DNA of 64,000 nucleotides, from positions 1 to 64,000 of the forward strand of contig NZ_ATAO01000057.1 of assembly GCF_000455825.1 (NCBI RefSeq), given 5' to 3'. The notes beneath the pieces were generated by a model. That model was given only the letters and a program-made list of their open reading frames with translations, was not told the DNA's origin and did no database searches. Of the stretch, positions 46,761-56,186 are shown piece after piece (within the stretch, counting starts at the first letter, position 1; every line of letters begins with the position of its first letter). A program made the translations under genes and the position numbers. This stretch comes from Microbacterium maritypicum MF109 (GTDB taxonomy: Bacteria > Actinomycetota > Actinomycetes > Actinomycetales > Microbacteriaceae).

Positions 46761-48689
46761 TCATGAGGCCGCAGGCCGCGCTGTCACCGTGGCGGGATCG
46801 AACACGATCCGCTCACGCGTGCGCTCGATGTCGGGGTCCGGGACCGGGATCGCGGACAGCAGCGCCTTCGTGTAAGGGTGCTGTGGGTTGTCGAAGACAT
46901 CGTCGACATCGCCGTGCTCGACGAAGTCGCCGAGGTACATCACCGCGACCCGGTCGGCGATGTGCCGGACGACCGAGAGGTCGTGCGCCACGAAGAGGTA
47001 CGACAGCCCGAGCTTGACCTTGAGATCGTCGAGCAGGTTGATCACACCGGCCTGGATCGACACGTCGAGCGCGGAGACCGGCTCGTCGAGCACCAGGATC
47101 TTGGGGTTGGTCGACAGTGCCCTGGCGATGCCGATGCGCTGACGCTGGCCTCCGGAGAAAGCCTGCGGGAAGCGATCGCTGTGCGCCGGGTTGAGTCCGA
47201 CGAGGTCCATCAGCTCCTTCACACGGCGGTGCGCCTCGGCCTTCGGGGTACCGATCGCCGAGAGCGGCTCCGAGATGATGTCCGCGACCGTCATACGCGG
47301 ATCGAGCGCTCCCATCGGGTCCTGGAACACGATCTGGATGTCGCGGCGCAGCGCCCGCTCCACCTTGTGGCTGTGGATGTCGTTGACGCTCGTTCCCGCG
47401 ATGACGATGTCGCCGTCGGTCTGCTTCACCATGTCCATGATCTGCAGCAGCGTCGTCGTCTTGCCGGAGCCGGATTCACCGACGATGGCCAAGGTCTCAC
47501 CCTCGCGCACGTCGAAGCTGATGCCCTTGATCGCGTGCACCTCGCCGACCTTCCGCTTCAGGAACGCGCCCTTGAGCAGAGGGAAGGTCTTGGTGAGGTT
47601 CTTCACCTCGAGGGTGATGGGGCGTTCTTCACGGGGGAGTCGCGTCAGGGCGCTCTCCGGTGCCTCGCGCACCGGATACACGGGAAGACCGCCGAGCAGG
47701 CCGCCGTCGGTGATCTCGTTCGCACGGATGCAGGCCGCACGGTGCTCTTCGCCGCCACCGGTCAGCACGGGAAGAAGCTCCGGCTCGCGGGTGCGGCACG
47801 CGTCCATGACGATGGGGCAGCGGTCCGCGAACGGGCACGCGTCCGGAAGATTGATCAGCAGCGGCGGGTTGCCCTTGATCGGGGTGAGCGGTTCCTTCTC
47901 GGCCTTGTCCACGCGGGGAATCGCGCCGAGGAGACCGATCGAGTACGGCATCCGGGTCTGGTGGAACAGCTCGCGCACGGGCGCCTGCTCGACGGGCTTG
48001 CCGGCATACATGACCATCACGTCGTCGGCCGTTCGGGCGACGACACCCATGTCGTGGGTGATCATCATGACGGCGGCACCCGTCTCGGCCTGCGCCTTCT
48101 CGATGAGGTCGAGGATCTGCGCCTGGATCGTGACGTCGAGAGCCGTGGTGGGCTCGTCCGCGATGATCAGCTTCGGATCGTTCGCCATCGCGATCGCGAT
48201 CACGACGCGCTGGCGCATGCCGCCCGAGAACTCGTGCGGGAACGACTTCATCCGCTTCTCGGGCTCGGTGATGCCCACCAGCTTGAGAAGGTCGATCGAG
48301 CGTGCGGTCGCCTCCTTGATGCTGAGGTTGCGGTGCACGGTCAACGCCTCGATCAGCTGAGCGCCGATCGTGTACACCGGCGTCAGAGACGTGAGCGGGT
48401 CCTGGAAGACCATCGAGATCCCGTTGCCGCGGATGGCAGAGAGCTGCGTGTCGGTCTTGCCGAGAAGTTCCTGGCCGTCGAACACGATGGAGCCGGTGAC
48501 CTTGGCGTTCTCGTCGAGGAGGCCCATGACGGCGAGCGAGGTGACGGACTTGCCCGACCCGGACTCGCCGACGATGCCGAGGGTCTTTCCCGCCTCGAGG
48601 TCGAAGGAGACGCCGCGGACGGCGTCGACGCGGCCGGCCTCGGACGCGAAGCTGACCCGGAGGTCGCGGACGGAGAGTACGGGGCTCAT
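46761..48689 (-). CDS. Peptide-type ABC transporter, double ATPase (DppD-DppF fusion)
   Basis: 642-aa protein with two ABC ATPase domains (about 5-255 and 355-600). Walker A is GESGSGKS in both; the signatures are FSGGMRQRV and FSGGQRQRI. The first domain ends with the oligopeptide-type C-terminal segment and a cysteine cluster (D-A-C-P-F-A-D-R-C-P, then D-A-C), typical of DppD/OppD and sometimes an Fe-S site. AGGAGG precedes the ATG at 48689, which overlaps the permease stop. Confidence 0.94.
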   Translation of the reverse strand: MSPVLSVRDLRVSFASEAGRVDAVRGVSFDLEAGKTLGIVGESGSGKSVTSLAVMGLLDENAKVTGSIVFDGQELLGKTDTQLSAIRGNGISMVFQDPLTSLTPVYTIGAQLIEALTVHRNLSIKEATARSIDLLKLVGITEPEKRMKSFPHEFSGGMRQRVVIAIAMANDPKLIIADEPTTALDVTIQAQILDLIEKAQAETGAAVMMITHDMGVVARTADDVMVMYAGKPVEQAPVRELFHQTRMPYSIGLLGAIPRVDKAEKEPLTPIKGNPPLLINLPDACPFADRCPIVMDACRTREPELLPVLTGGGEEHRAACIRANEITDGGLLGGLPVYPVREAPESALTRLPREERPITLEVKNLTKTFPLLKGAFLKRKVGEVHAIKGISFDVREGETLAIVGESGSGKTTTLLQIMDMVKQTDGDIVIAGTSVNDIHSHKVERALRRDIQIVFQDPMGALDPRMTVADIISEPLSAIGTPKAEAHRRVKELMDLVGLNPAHSDRFPQAFSGGQRQRIGIARALSTNPKILVLDEPVSALDVSIQAGVINLLDDLKVKLGLSYLFVAHDLSVVRHIADRVAVMYLGDFVEHGDVDDVFDNPQHPYTKALLSAIPVPDPDIERTRERIVFDPATVTARPAAS

Positions 48690-49615
48690 GCGCGGCCTCC
48701 TGCAGCCGAAGTGGGATCGAGGGCATCGCGCAGTCCATCGGCGATGAGCGCCATCGATACGGTCAGCAGCGTGAGGATCAGTGCGGGGAAATAGAACAGC
48801 CACGGCGAGCTGACGATGGACGAGCTGCCCTCGCCGATCAACGAGCCGAGCGACACATCGGGGATCTTCACGCCGAAGCCGATGAACGACAACCCGGTCT
48901 CGGTCGTGACCGCCGCGACGATGCCGAGGGTGAAGTTGATCACCAGCAGCGAGCCGATGTTCGGAATGAGGTGACGCGTCACGATGCGCAGTCCCCGGAC
49001 ACCCATGTACCGAGCGGCCTGGACGTACTCGCGCTCACGCAGCGACAGGGTCATGGTCCAGATGATCCTCGCGGGGAAGAACCAGCTGACGAAAATCATC
49101 ACGAACGCGATGACCCACCACACGCCGCCGGAGTCGTTCGAGATGATCGACAGCAGGAGGAAGGTCGGCACCACCATCATGAAGTGGATCACCAGGAGAG
49201 CGATGCGCTCGAACCAGCCGCCGAAGTACGCGGCCGCGGTCCCGACGAGCGCCGAGAGGATCGTCGTGCCCACCGAGACGGTGATCGCGATCATGAGGGA
49301 GCGTTGCAGGCCGATGGCGGTCTGCGTGTAGGTGTCGTTGCCAGCCCCGTTGGTGCCGAACCAGTGCGCAGCGGACGGCGGCTGGCTCAGGGCGAGGAAG
49401 TCCATGCTGTCGACGGCGTACGGCGACAGGAGCGGTCCGAGCGTCGAGAAGAGGATCAGCACGAAGAGAACGACGACGCCGCCCACTGCCGGCTTGTTGC
49501 GCATGAACCGGCGGGTGTAGAGCGTCCACTTGGACAGCGACTTTCCCGAGGCGCGGTCGGCGGTCGGCGGCACGGCCGGCGGCTCGACCAGGGGATCGAT
49601 CATATCGGTGGTCAT
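48686..49615 (-). CDS. Peptide-type ABC transporter permease (DppC-like)
   Basis: 309-aa permease with a cytoplasmic N-terminal extension, RRFMRNKPAVGG before the first membrane segment, and the H-W-F-G-T-N-G-A-G-N-D variant of the DppC periplasmic motif. The coupling helix is near YVQAARYMGVRG. GAGGGTGAG lies before the ATG. It starts 2 nt after the DppB-like stop and overlaps the ATPase gene by 4 nt. Confidence 0.93.
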   Translation of the reverse strand: MTTDMIDPLVEPPAVPPTADRASGKSLSKWTLYTRRFMRNKPAVGGVVVLFVLILFSTLGPLLSPYAVDSMDFLALSQPPSAAHWFGTNGAGNDTYTQTAIGLQRSLMIAITVSVGTTILSALVGTAAAYFGGWFERIALLVIHFMMVVPTFLLLSIISNDSGGVWWVIAFVMIFVSWFFPARIIWTMTLSLREREYVQAARYMGVRGLRIVTRHLIPNIGSLLVINFTLGIVAAVTTETGLSFIGFGVKIPDVSLGSLIGEGSSSIVSSPWLFYFPALILTLLTVSMALIADGLRDALDPTSAAGGRA

Positions 49616-49617
49616 TT

Positions 49618-50601
49618 TCAGCTCACCCTCACTCGCGGGTCGAGAACGACGACGACGATGTCGGCGAGCACCGCGCCGATCGCCGTCAGCACGGCGCCGA
49701 ACGCGGCGACGGCGACGACGCCGTTGATGTCGTTGTTGTTGATGGTGTCGAGGAAGTACCGCCCCATGCCCTGCCAGGCGAAGATGCGCTCGGTCAGGAT
49801 CGCGCCGGTGAAGATCGTCGGGATCGTGAAGGCGACCTGCGTCGCGACAGGGATGAGCGACGTCCGCAGGGCGTGCTTGCGGATCGCCTGAGACTTGGTC
49901 AAGCCCTTCGCGCGCGCCGTGCGCACGTAGTCGGCGTTGATGTTGTCGAGCAGGAGCGAACGCTGCAGGAAGTGGTACTGGGCGTAGCCGACGATCACGA
50001 GCGCGATCGTGGGCAGCGTCAGGTGCTGCAGCGTGTCGACCAGGACGGGGAAGAAGCCGGTGACACCGGGACTCGAGGAGCCTGTCACGTAGAAGATGCG
50101 GACGCCGGTCCACTCGTTGAGCGAGATCGCGAGAAGGACGACGGCGAGGCCCGCGACGATGATGTTCACGTTCATCGTGATGATCGAGGTCGCCTGACCG
50201 ATGCGGTCGGCGAGCTTGTACTGACGAGAAGCGGTGTAGACGCCCAGCCAGATGCCGAGCACTGCGGCGATGATCGTGGCGCCGAGGACGAGCTCCGCGC
50301 TGATCCACATGCGGTAGGAGACCTGCTCGTTGACGGACTGACCGGTCGGGCTCACACCCCAGTCCCAGCGGAACAGGATGCTGCTGAACCAGTTCCACCA
50401 CCGCTCGATCAGGGGAACGGTGTCGCTGAGGTTGCGCGGGGTGAGGACGTTGTCGATCTGCTCAGGCGAGAGCGGGGGACGCCGTCCCACGTAATTGCTG
50501 CGCGGATCGAGGAAGCCCCACGCCAGGAAGAACGTGAGATTCGTGGCGACCACGATCATCAGCAGCCAGCCGAGTGCTCGGCGCAGGAGGTACTTGATCA
50601 A
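49618..50601 (-). CDS. Peptide-type ABC transporter permease (DppB-like)
   Basis: 327-aa permease, first gene of the second peptide importer. It starts M-I-K-Y-L-L-R-R-A-L-G-W as DppB proteins do, has an unusually long extracytoplasmic loop after the first membrane segment (about residues 32-95, with S-P-E-Q-I-D-N and W-W-N-W), then five more segments. The start is TTG at 50601 with only a weak upstream purine stretch. A possible minus-strand promoter (GTGACA, 17 bp, TAAGAC) lies near 50730-50760. Confidence 0.91.
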   Translation of the reverse strand: MIKYLLRRALGWLLMIVVATNLTFFLAWGFLDPRSNYVGRRPPLSPEQIDNVLTPRNLSDTVPLIERWWNWFSSILFRWDWGVSPTGQSVNEQVSYRMWISAELVLGATIIAAVLGIWLGVYTASRQYKLADRIGQATSIITMNVNIIVAGLAVVLLAISLNEWTGVRIFYVTGSSSPGVTGFFPVLVDTLQHLTLPTIALVIVGYAQYHFLQRSLLLDNINADYVRTARAKGLTKSQAIRKHALRTSLIPVATQVAFTIPTIFTGAILTERIFAWQGMGRYFLDTINNNDINGVVAVAAFGAVLTAIGAVLADIVVVVLDPRVRVS

Positions 50602-50827
50602 AAGGGGTCAGTCTTTCTCTTCTACAGACGCGCTCGGGATCTGCCGACGCAACGCTGAGTCAGTTGGATACACAATCGCCATCCACCGAACTCTGCGATG
50701 CGACGACCATCACGGGGTATGTGACGGAGTCTTATCGCTTGCGGGATCCGGTGTCACGGATTTTCCCTGGCAACTTCGGGAGACTATCACCGGTATGGCC
50801 GAATCGGGGATTAGCCTCCCCTGACCG

Positions 50828-50833
50828 TACAAT
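50828..50833 (+). promoter_or_regulatory. -10 box of lepA
   Basis: TACAAT, 5 of 6 matches to consensus, lies 9 nt before the ATG at 50843 and 3 nt before a GTG at 50837. Transcription would begin about 2-3 nt before the ATG, effectively leaderless. The rest of the 241-nt gap back to 50601 holds only weak promoter-like sequences. Confidence 0.5.
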
Positions 50834-50842
50834 CGAGTGGAC

Positions 50843-52696
50843 ATGTCCCCACGCGCTCTCACCCCTCTTCAGCCTGCTGCGACGCCGGCTGCGCAGATCC
50901 GTAATTTCTGTATCATCGCCCACATCGACCACGGCAAGTCGACGCTCGCCGATCGCATGCTCCAGATCACCGGAGTCGTCTCCGATCGCGACATGCGCGC
51001 GCAGTACCTCGACCGCATGGATATCGAGCGTGAGCGCGGCATCACCATCAAGAGCCAGGCGGTCAGGATGCCGTGGGAACTCGATGGCCAGACCGTCGCG
51101 CTGAACATGATCGACACGCCCGGCCACGTCGACTTCACGTACGAGGTCTCGCGTTCGCTCGCGGCCTGCGAGGGAGCGATCCTGCTCGTCGACGCGGCAC
51201 AGGGCATCGAGGCGCAGACGCTCGCGAACCTCTACCTCGCGCTCGAGAACGACCTCCACATCATCCCGGTGCTGAACAAGATCGATCTGCCGGCCGCCGA
51301 CCCGGAGAAGTACGCGAAGGAGCTGGCCTCGCTCATCGGCGGCAAGCCCGAGGATGTCCTTCGCGTCTCCGGCAAGACCGGCGTCGGCGTCGAGGATCTG
51401 CTCGACCGACTGGTGCAGGAGATCCCCGCCCCGACCGGAGACGCGGATGCTCCGGCCCGCGCGATGATCTTCGACTCCGTGTACGACGCCTACCGCGGAG
51501 TGGTCACGTACGTGCGCATGGTGGACGGCAGCCTCTCGCCGCGCGAGCGCATCCAGATGATGTCGACCGGCGCGAACCACGAGGCGCTCGAGGTGGGCGT
51601 GTCGAGCCCAGAACCGACTCCGACCAAGGGACTCGGCGTCGGAGAGGTGGGCTATCTCATCACCGGTGTGAAGGACGTGCGTCAGTCGAAGGTCGGTGAC
51701 ACGATCACCACGTCCCGGAAGCCGGCCTCCGAGGCCCTTCCCGGTTACACCGACCCGAAGCCGATGGTCTTCTCGGGCCTGTACCCGATCGACGGCAGCG
51801 ACTATGCGGAGCTGCGCGAGGCGCTCGACAAGCTGAAGCTCTCTGACGCCTCGCTCGTCTACGAGCCGGAGACCTCGGTCGCGCTCGGCTTCGGCTTCCG
51901 TTGCGGATTCCTCGGGCTGCTGCACCTCGAGATCATCACCGAGCGTCTGGCCCGCGAGTTCAACCTCGACCTCATCACGACAGCGCCCAGCGTGATCTAC
52001 GAGGTGCTCACGAGCGACACCGGCGAGACGGTCACCGTCACCAACCCCAGCGAGTACCCGGACGGGCGCATCGGGTCGGTGTCGGAGCCGATGGTCAAGG
52101 CTGCGATCCTGCTGCCGAAGGACTACGTCGGCACCGTGATGGAGCTGTGCCAGTCGCGCCGCGGAACGCTGCTCGGCATGGAGTACTTCTCGGAGGAGCG
52201 CGTCGAGCTGCGCTACAACATGCCCCTCGGCGAGATCGTGTTCGACTTCTTCGACCAGCTGAAGTCGAAGACCCAGGGCTACGCGTCGCTCGACTACGAA
52301 CCGTCCGGTCAGCAGGAGGCCGACCTCGTCAAGGTCGACATCCTTCTCCAGGGCGAGAAGGTCGACGCCTTCAGCTCGATCGTGCACCGCGACAAGGCCT
52401 ACGCCTACGGCACGATGATGGCAGAGCGCCTGCGCAAGCTCATCCCTCGCCAGCAGTTCGAGGTGCCGATCCAGGCGGCGATCGGTGCGCGCATCATCGC
52501 CCGCGAGACCATCCGTGCGATCCGCAAGGATGTGCTCGCCAAGTGCTACGGCGGTGACATCACCCGCAAGCGCAAGCTTCTCGAGAAGCAGAAGGAGGGC
52601 AAGAAGCGCATGAAGATGGTCGGCCGCGTCGAGGTCCCCCAGGAGGCGTTCATCGCCGCGCTCTCGGGCGACGTCGAAGGCAAGGACAAGAAGTAG
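50843..52696 (+). CDS. lepA: Elongation factor 4 (LepA)
   Basis: 617-aa translational GTPase that back-translocates stalled ribosomes. The G domain has AHIDHGKST near residue 32, [14 protein letters not shown] and N-K-I-D. The C-terminal LepA-specific domain ends with the basic [16 protein letters not shown] segment. The ATG at 50843 is preferred over the GTG two codons earlier because of its distance from the -10 box. lepA followed by hemW, hrcA and dnaJ is a common Gram-positive order. Confidence 0.96.
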   Translation: MSPRALTPLQPAATPAAQIRNFCIIAHIDHGKSTLADRMLQITGVVSDRDMRAQYLDRMDIERERGITIKSQAVRMPWELDGQTVALNMIDTPGHVDFTYEVSRSLAACEGAILLVDAAQGIEAQTLANLYLALENDLHIIPVLNKIDLPAADPEKYAKELASLIGGKPEDVLRVSGKTGVGVEDLLDRLVQEIPAPTGDADAPARAMIFDSVYDAYRGVVTYVRMVDGSLSPRERIQMMSTGANHEALEVGVSSPEPTPTKGLGVGEVGYLITGVKDVRQSKVGDTITTSRKPASEALPGYTDPKPMVFSGLYPIDGSDYAELREALDKLKLSDASLVYEPETSVALGFGFRCGFLGLLHLEIITERLAREFNLDLITTAPSVIYEVLTSDTGETVTVTNPSEYPDGRIGSVSEPMVKAAILLPKDYVGTVMELCQSRRGTLLGMEYFSEERVELRYNMPLGEIVFDFFDQLKSKTQGYASLDYEPSGQQEADLVKVDILLQGEKVDAFSSIVHRDKAYAYGTMMAERLRKLIPRQQFEVPIQAAIGARIIARETIRAIRKDVLAKCYGGDITRKRKLLEKQKEGKKRMKMVGRVEVPQEAFIAALSGDVEGKDKK

Positions 52697-52767
52697 CGAC
52701 GTCTGATCGCGCCCTGGGATGTGACGTCCCGCGGCGCGTGGGGGGTGTTCGCTCAGGTAACGCGAAG

Positions 52768-52773
52768 TAGGGT
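52768..52773 (+). promoter_or_regulatory. Leaderless -10 box of the DUF1990 gene
   Basis: TAGGGT is followed by 7 nt (GGAAGTC) and the ATG at 52781. GGAAG might alternatively serve as a close ribosome-binding site. Confidence 0.45.
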
Positions 52774-52780
52774 GGAAGTC

Positions 52781-53434
52781 ATGCGGCGCGGGACTTTCCG
52801 AGACGACACGGTGGACTATGCGGCCGTGGGTGCGACCCATGCGCCCGACCTGATGCAGTACCCACCGGAGCGCAGCATCCCGGCGGAGGAATCCTGGCGC
52901 ATCGGCAGTGGGGTCGAACGGTTCCAGACGGCTGGCGAAGCGCTTCTGTCGTGGACGGCGCAGCGTGCGGCCGGCCTCTCGGTCGAGGACGTGCGACCCG
53001 CGCCGGGACCTGCCTACGCCGGAGTGAGCTTCGACGCGGAAGGCAACCCGATCGCTCCGAGCAAGCGAGACGTCGAGCCGCGGTACGACGCCGAGGGGAT
53101 GCCGTTCGTCGGGGCGGGGATGACCCTGCACCTTCGCGGACGCGTCGCCGGCATGCGCGCCGATTCCGAGCTGCGCGTGATCTCCGTCACCGAGGAGACC
53201 CGACGTGTCGGGTTCGTCCTGGGCACGGTCGGCGGATCGGTCGTCAGCGGCGAGGAGTCGTTCGACGTGGACTGGCGTGAGGACAACGACGAGGTGTGGT
53301 TCACCGTCCGGGCCTTCGATGCGCCCAACGGTCTTCTCTACCGCACGATTCCCGCGCTCGTGAAGCGTCGTCGTCGTGAGCTCTTCGCACGCTACCTCCG
53401 GGCGATCTCTCCGCTCTACGCGACCCCGCTCTGA
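52781..53434 (+). CDS. DUF1990 family protein
   Basis: 217-aa protein of the DUF1990 family, with R-I-G-S-G-V-E-R-F near residue 45, the G-A-G-M-T-L core and a C-terminal R-R-R-R-E-L-F-A-R-Y. The fold resembles START/SRPBCC-like beta-barrels, with unknown function. Its stop overlaps the hemW start (TGATG), so it is coupled to hemW. It lies between lepA and hemW, a position usually without a gene. Confidence 0.87.
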   Translation: MRRGTFRDDTVDYAAVGATHAPDLMQYPPERSIPAEESWRIGSGVERFQTAGEALLSWTAQRAAGLSVEDVRPAPGPAYAGVSFDAEGNPIAPSKRDVEPRYDAEGMPFVGAGMTLHLRGRVAGMRADSELRVISVTEETRRVGFVLGTVGGSVVSGEESFDVDWREDNDEVWFTVRAFDAPNGLLYRTIPALVKRRRRELFARYLRAISPLYATPL

Positions 53435-54651
53435 TGGCGGGACCGCTTCCCCTCGGAGATCCCGCGCCAGCGGACGGGCGCCTGCCGTCCGACCTCGCGA
53501 TCGACACGGCCGTTCCGTTCTCGGCATACCTGCACATTCCGTTCTGCACGGTGCGCTGCGGGTACTGCGACTTCAACACGTACACATCCACCGAGCTGCG
53601 CGGGGCGAAGCAGGAGGACTACGCGTCCACGTTGATCTCCGAGATCGCCCTCGCCCGTCGCGTGCTGGACGACGCCGGGGCACGGCGGCCGATGGACACG
53701 GTCTTCTTCGGTGGAGGTACGCCCACCCTTCTTCCCGCGGGTGACCTCGCACGCATGCTCGACGCGGCGACCGACGCGTTCGGCCTGGCCGAGGGTGCGG
53801 AGGTCACGGTGGAGGCGAACCCCGACACCGTGACACCTGAGGTGGCCCGCATTCTCGCGGATGCCGGGGTGACGAGGATGTCGGTGGGGATGCAGTCCGC
53901 CGTTCCCCACGTGCTCGCCGCGCTCGATCGCACCCATCGCCCCGAGAACGTGCGCACCGCTGTCGCCGCCGCGAAGGATGCAGGTCTCGCCGTGAGCGTC
54001 GATCTGATCTACGGCGCACCGGGGGAGTCGCTCTCCGACTGGGAGGCCTCTCTCGATGCTGCCCTCGCGCTCGAACCCGATCACATCTCCGCGTACGCGC
54101 TCATCATCGAGGACGGTACGAAGCTGGCCCGCCAGATCCGTCGCGGCGAGGTGCCGACGCCGGACGACGACCTGCAGGCCGACATGTACGAGCTCGCCGA
54201 TGCGCGCCTGGCCGACGGTGGCTTCGACTGGTACGAGGTGAGCAACTGGGCGCGCACGCCTGATCGCCGGTCGCGGCACAACCTCGCGTACTGGCGGGGG
54301 AGCGACTGGTGGGGCTTCGGTCCTGGTGCGCACAGCCACGTCGCCGGCCTGCGGTGGTGGAACGTGAAGCACCCGGCCGCGTACGCGCAGCGTCTCTCGG
54401 CATCCGAGTCTCCGGCAGCCGGCACCGAGCGCCCGGACGAGGAGTCGCGCACGCTCGAGCGCATCCTGCTGCTCAGTCGTATCCGTGAGGGCATCGCCGT
54501 CGACGACGTGCCGAGTGCGAACCGGAGCAGGGTCGCCGGGCTCATGGCCGACGGGCTCGTCGACCCCGTTGCAGCGCTGCAGGGGCGCATCCAACTGACA
54601 CTGCGGGGCCGTCTTCTCGCGGATGCCGTGGTCCGCCAGCTGACCGACTGA
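53434..54651 (+). CDS. hemW: Heme chaperone HemW (radical SAM)
   Basis: 405-aa radical SAM protein. The Fe-S motif appears as H-I-P-F-C-T-V-R-C-G-Y-C near residue 40 (C-x3-C-x2-C), then F-F-G-G-G-T-P-T, the E-A-N-P segment and S-V-G-M-Q-S. HemW moves heme to respiratory enzymes; older databases call it oxygen-independent coproporphyrinogen III oxidase. The fourth cysteine (CDF, in GYCDF) separates HemW from HemN, which has CGC. It converges on a carboxylesterase gene with a 13-nt gap. Confidence 0.94.
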   Translation: MAGPLPLGDPAPADGRLPSDLAIDTAVPFSAYLHIPFCTVRCGYCDFNTYTSTELRGAKQEDYASTLISEIALARRVLDDAGARRPMDTVFFGGGTPTLLPAGDLARMLDAATDAFGLAEGAEVTVEANPDTVTPEVARILADAGVTRMSVGMQSAVPHVLAALDRTHRPENVRTAVAAAKDAGLAVSVDLIYGAPGESLSDWEASLDAALALEPDHISAYALIIEDGTKLARQIRRGEVPTPDDDLQADMYELADARLADGGFDWYEVSNWARTPDRRSRHNLAYWRGSDWWGFGPGAHSHVAGLRWWNVKHPAAYAQRLSASESPAAGTERPDEESRTLERILLLSRIREGIAVDDVPSANRSRVAGLMADGLVDPVAALQGRIQLTLRGRLLADAVVRQLTD

Positions 54652-54664
54652 TTCCTTCTCGGAA

Positions 54665-56083
54665 TCATCCGGGAAGCAGATCCATGCCCGCTGTCCGCCG
54701 CTGCGTCACCGTCGCGCTGTCCGCATCGAAGACACGCGTCCGGCGGTCCGGCCCATAGGCGGGCCACCCGGGGTCTCCGGCGGTCGCGAACCCGACCCAG
54801 GCGGCGTTCATCTCGGCGGCGAGCCGGCGCGGAGCATCGGGACCCGCCAGTCGCTCGGCCTCGGCATCATCGAGCCGATCGAACACGAACCCGAGCTCGA
54901 GTGCGTGGGCCGCCCGCAGGTCACGCACCGGACTCGGCCAGGCGAACTCGTAGACGTAGGTCGTGTCCGGGTGGGCCGCCGCCACACGGCTGAGGGGCGC
55001 ACGCAGCATCATGTCCGTGACGAGCTGCCCGAAGATCTCCCCGGTGATCGCGTCGGGGAATGCGGATCGGTACGCGGTCACCGCGCGCCGGGGGATGCGT
55101 GACAGCAGCCGTGCGGCCTGCAGCTTCATCCCGCCGATGGCGGCCAGCGCCTCCGGCGGGAACCAGAGCCGATACTCGTCGGTGTTGCTGCCGATGAGGA
55201 GCGGGGTGTCGATCTCCCCGAGCACCTCATGCGGCGAGCGGGGAAGGCTCTCGGCGTCGATCGCGAACTGGAACCCCGGTGCCCCGCCGAGGGGTGACGA
55301 TCCCGCCGATTGCGCCGTGCGTGCGTCCAGCAGCTGGTCGGGTGTCAGCGCGGCGAAGGCCTCACGGTCGGCCCGCACACCGAGTCGCTTCGCGATCTGC
55401 GCGGTCACTCTTCCTGCCTTCCGCGCGGTCTGGGCGCGAAGTGGGCCGGACTCGATGATCGCGCGGCTGATCAGTTCACGGGAGGTGTCCCGCGCGAGGA
55501 GACCGGCCACGATCGCGCCACCGGCCGACTCGCCCATGGCGGTGATCTGCGCCGAGTCGCCGCCGAACGCCTGGACCTCTCGGTGCACCCACTCCAAAGC
55601 GGCGGCGGCATCGCGCAGGCCGAGATTCCGCGGGGCGCCGTCCAGCACCGAGAAGCCCTCCGAACCGAGTCGGTAGTTGATCGAGACGAAGACGAGGCCT
55701 GCCGCGGCGAACACGGTGCCGTCGTACAGCGGCAGCGCGGCGGTCCCTCGCTCGAGCGCGCCGCCGTGGATCCAGAGCAGGACGGGCGCGCCAGAGGCAT
55801 CAGCGGGAGCCCACACGTTCGCGGTGAGGATGTCGTCGCCGTCGATGCGCACAGATCCCAGCAGCTCGCCGATCGCTCCGGCGTAGGGGACCTGGGGTGG
55901 TGTCGGCCCGAACTGCGTCGCCTCTCGCACGCCCTCCCAGGCCGGGACGGGTTGCGGTGCGCGGAAGCGGTTCTCCCCGAACGGCGCCTGGGCATAGGGA
56001 ATGCCGAGGTAGCGGACCACCCCGGCCTCCTCGGTGCCGCGGACGAGGCCGTTCGACAGGGTGGCCTGGGGCGAGGTGGTCAT
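54665..56083 (-). CDS. Type B carboxylesterase
   Basis: 472-aa alpha/beta serine esterase. The nucleophile motif G-E-S-A-G-G is near residue 183, the oxyanion hole is W-I-H-G-G-A, the acid is E in GSNTDEYR, and the base His is in H-A-L-E-L-G-F-V-F. N-terminal F-R-G-I-P-Y-A-like residues (YLGIPYAQAP) are typical. No signal peptide is seen. AGGA lies 8 nt before the ATG at 56083; the ATG at 56092 is less likely. It is divergent from hrcA. Confidence 0.9.
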   Translation of the reverse strand: MTTSPQATLSNGLVRGTEEAGVVRYLGIPYAQAPFGENRFRAPQPVPAWEGVREATQFGPTPPQVPYAGAIGELLGSVRIDGDDILTANVWAPADASGAPVLLWIHGGALERGTAALPLYDGTVFAAAGLVFVSINYRLGSEGFSVLDGAPRNLGLRDAAAALEWVHREVQAFGGDSAQITAMGESAGGAIVAGLLARDTSRELISRAIIESGPLRAQTARKAGRVTAQIAKRLGVRADREAFAALTPDQLLDARTAQSAGSSPLGGAPGFQFAIDAESLPRSPHEVLGEIDTPLLIGSNTDEYRLWFPPEALAAIGGMKLQAARLLSRIPRRAVTAYRSAFPDAITGEIFGQLVTDMMLRAPLSRVAAAHPDTTYVYEFAWPSPVRDLRAAHALELGFVFDRLDDAEAERLAGPDAPRRLAAEMNAAWVGFATAGDPGWPAYGPDRRTRVFDADSATVTQRRTAGMDLLPG

Positions 56084-56144
56084 GAGCGTCATCCTAGGGT
56101 CGTGCGCCCGCGGTACGGAGAATCCCGAGCTGCACGGGGTAGGA

Positions 56145-56171
56145 TTGGCACTCTGAACGTCCGAGTGCCAG
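56145..56171. promoter_or_regulatory. CIRCE element (HrcA operator)
   Basis: TTGGCACTC, 9 nt, GAGTGCCAG: this matches the CIRCE consensus TTAGCACTC-N9-GAGTGCTAA at 15 of 18 arm bases. It begins at the last base of a TAGGAT -10 box (56140-56145) and ends 15 nt before the hrcA ATG, so HrcA bound here would block its own promoter. Confidence 0.9.
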
Positions 56172-56186
56172 CGGAAGGGAAGGGCG

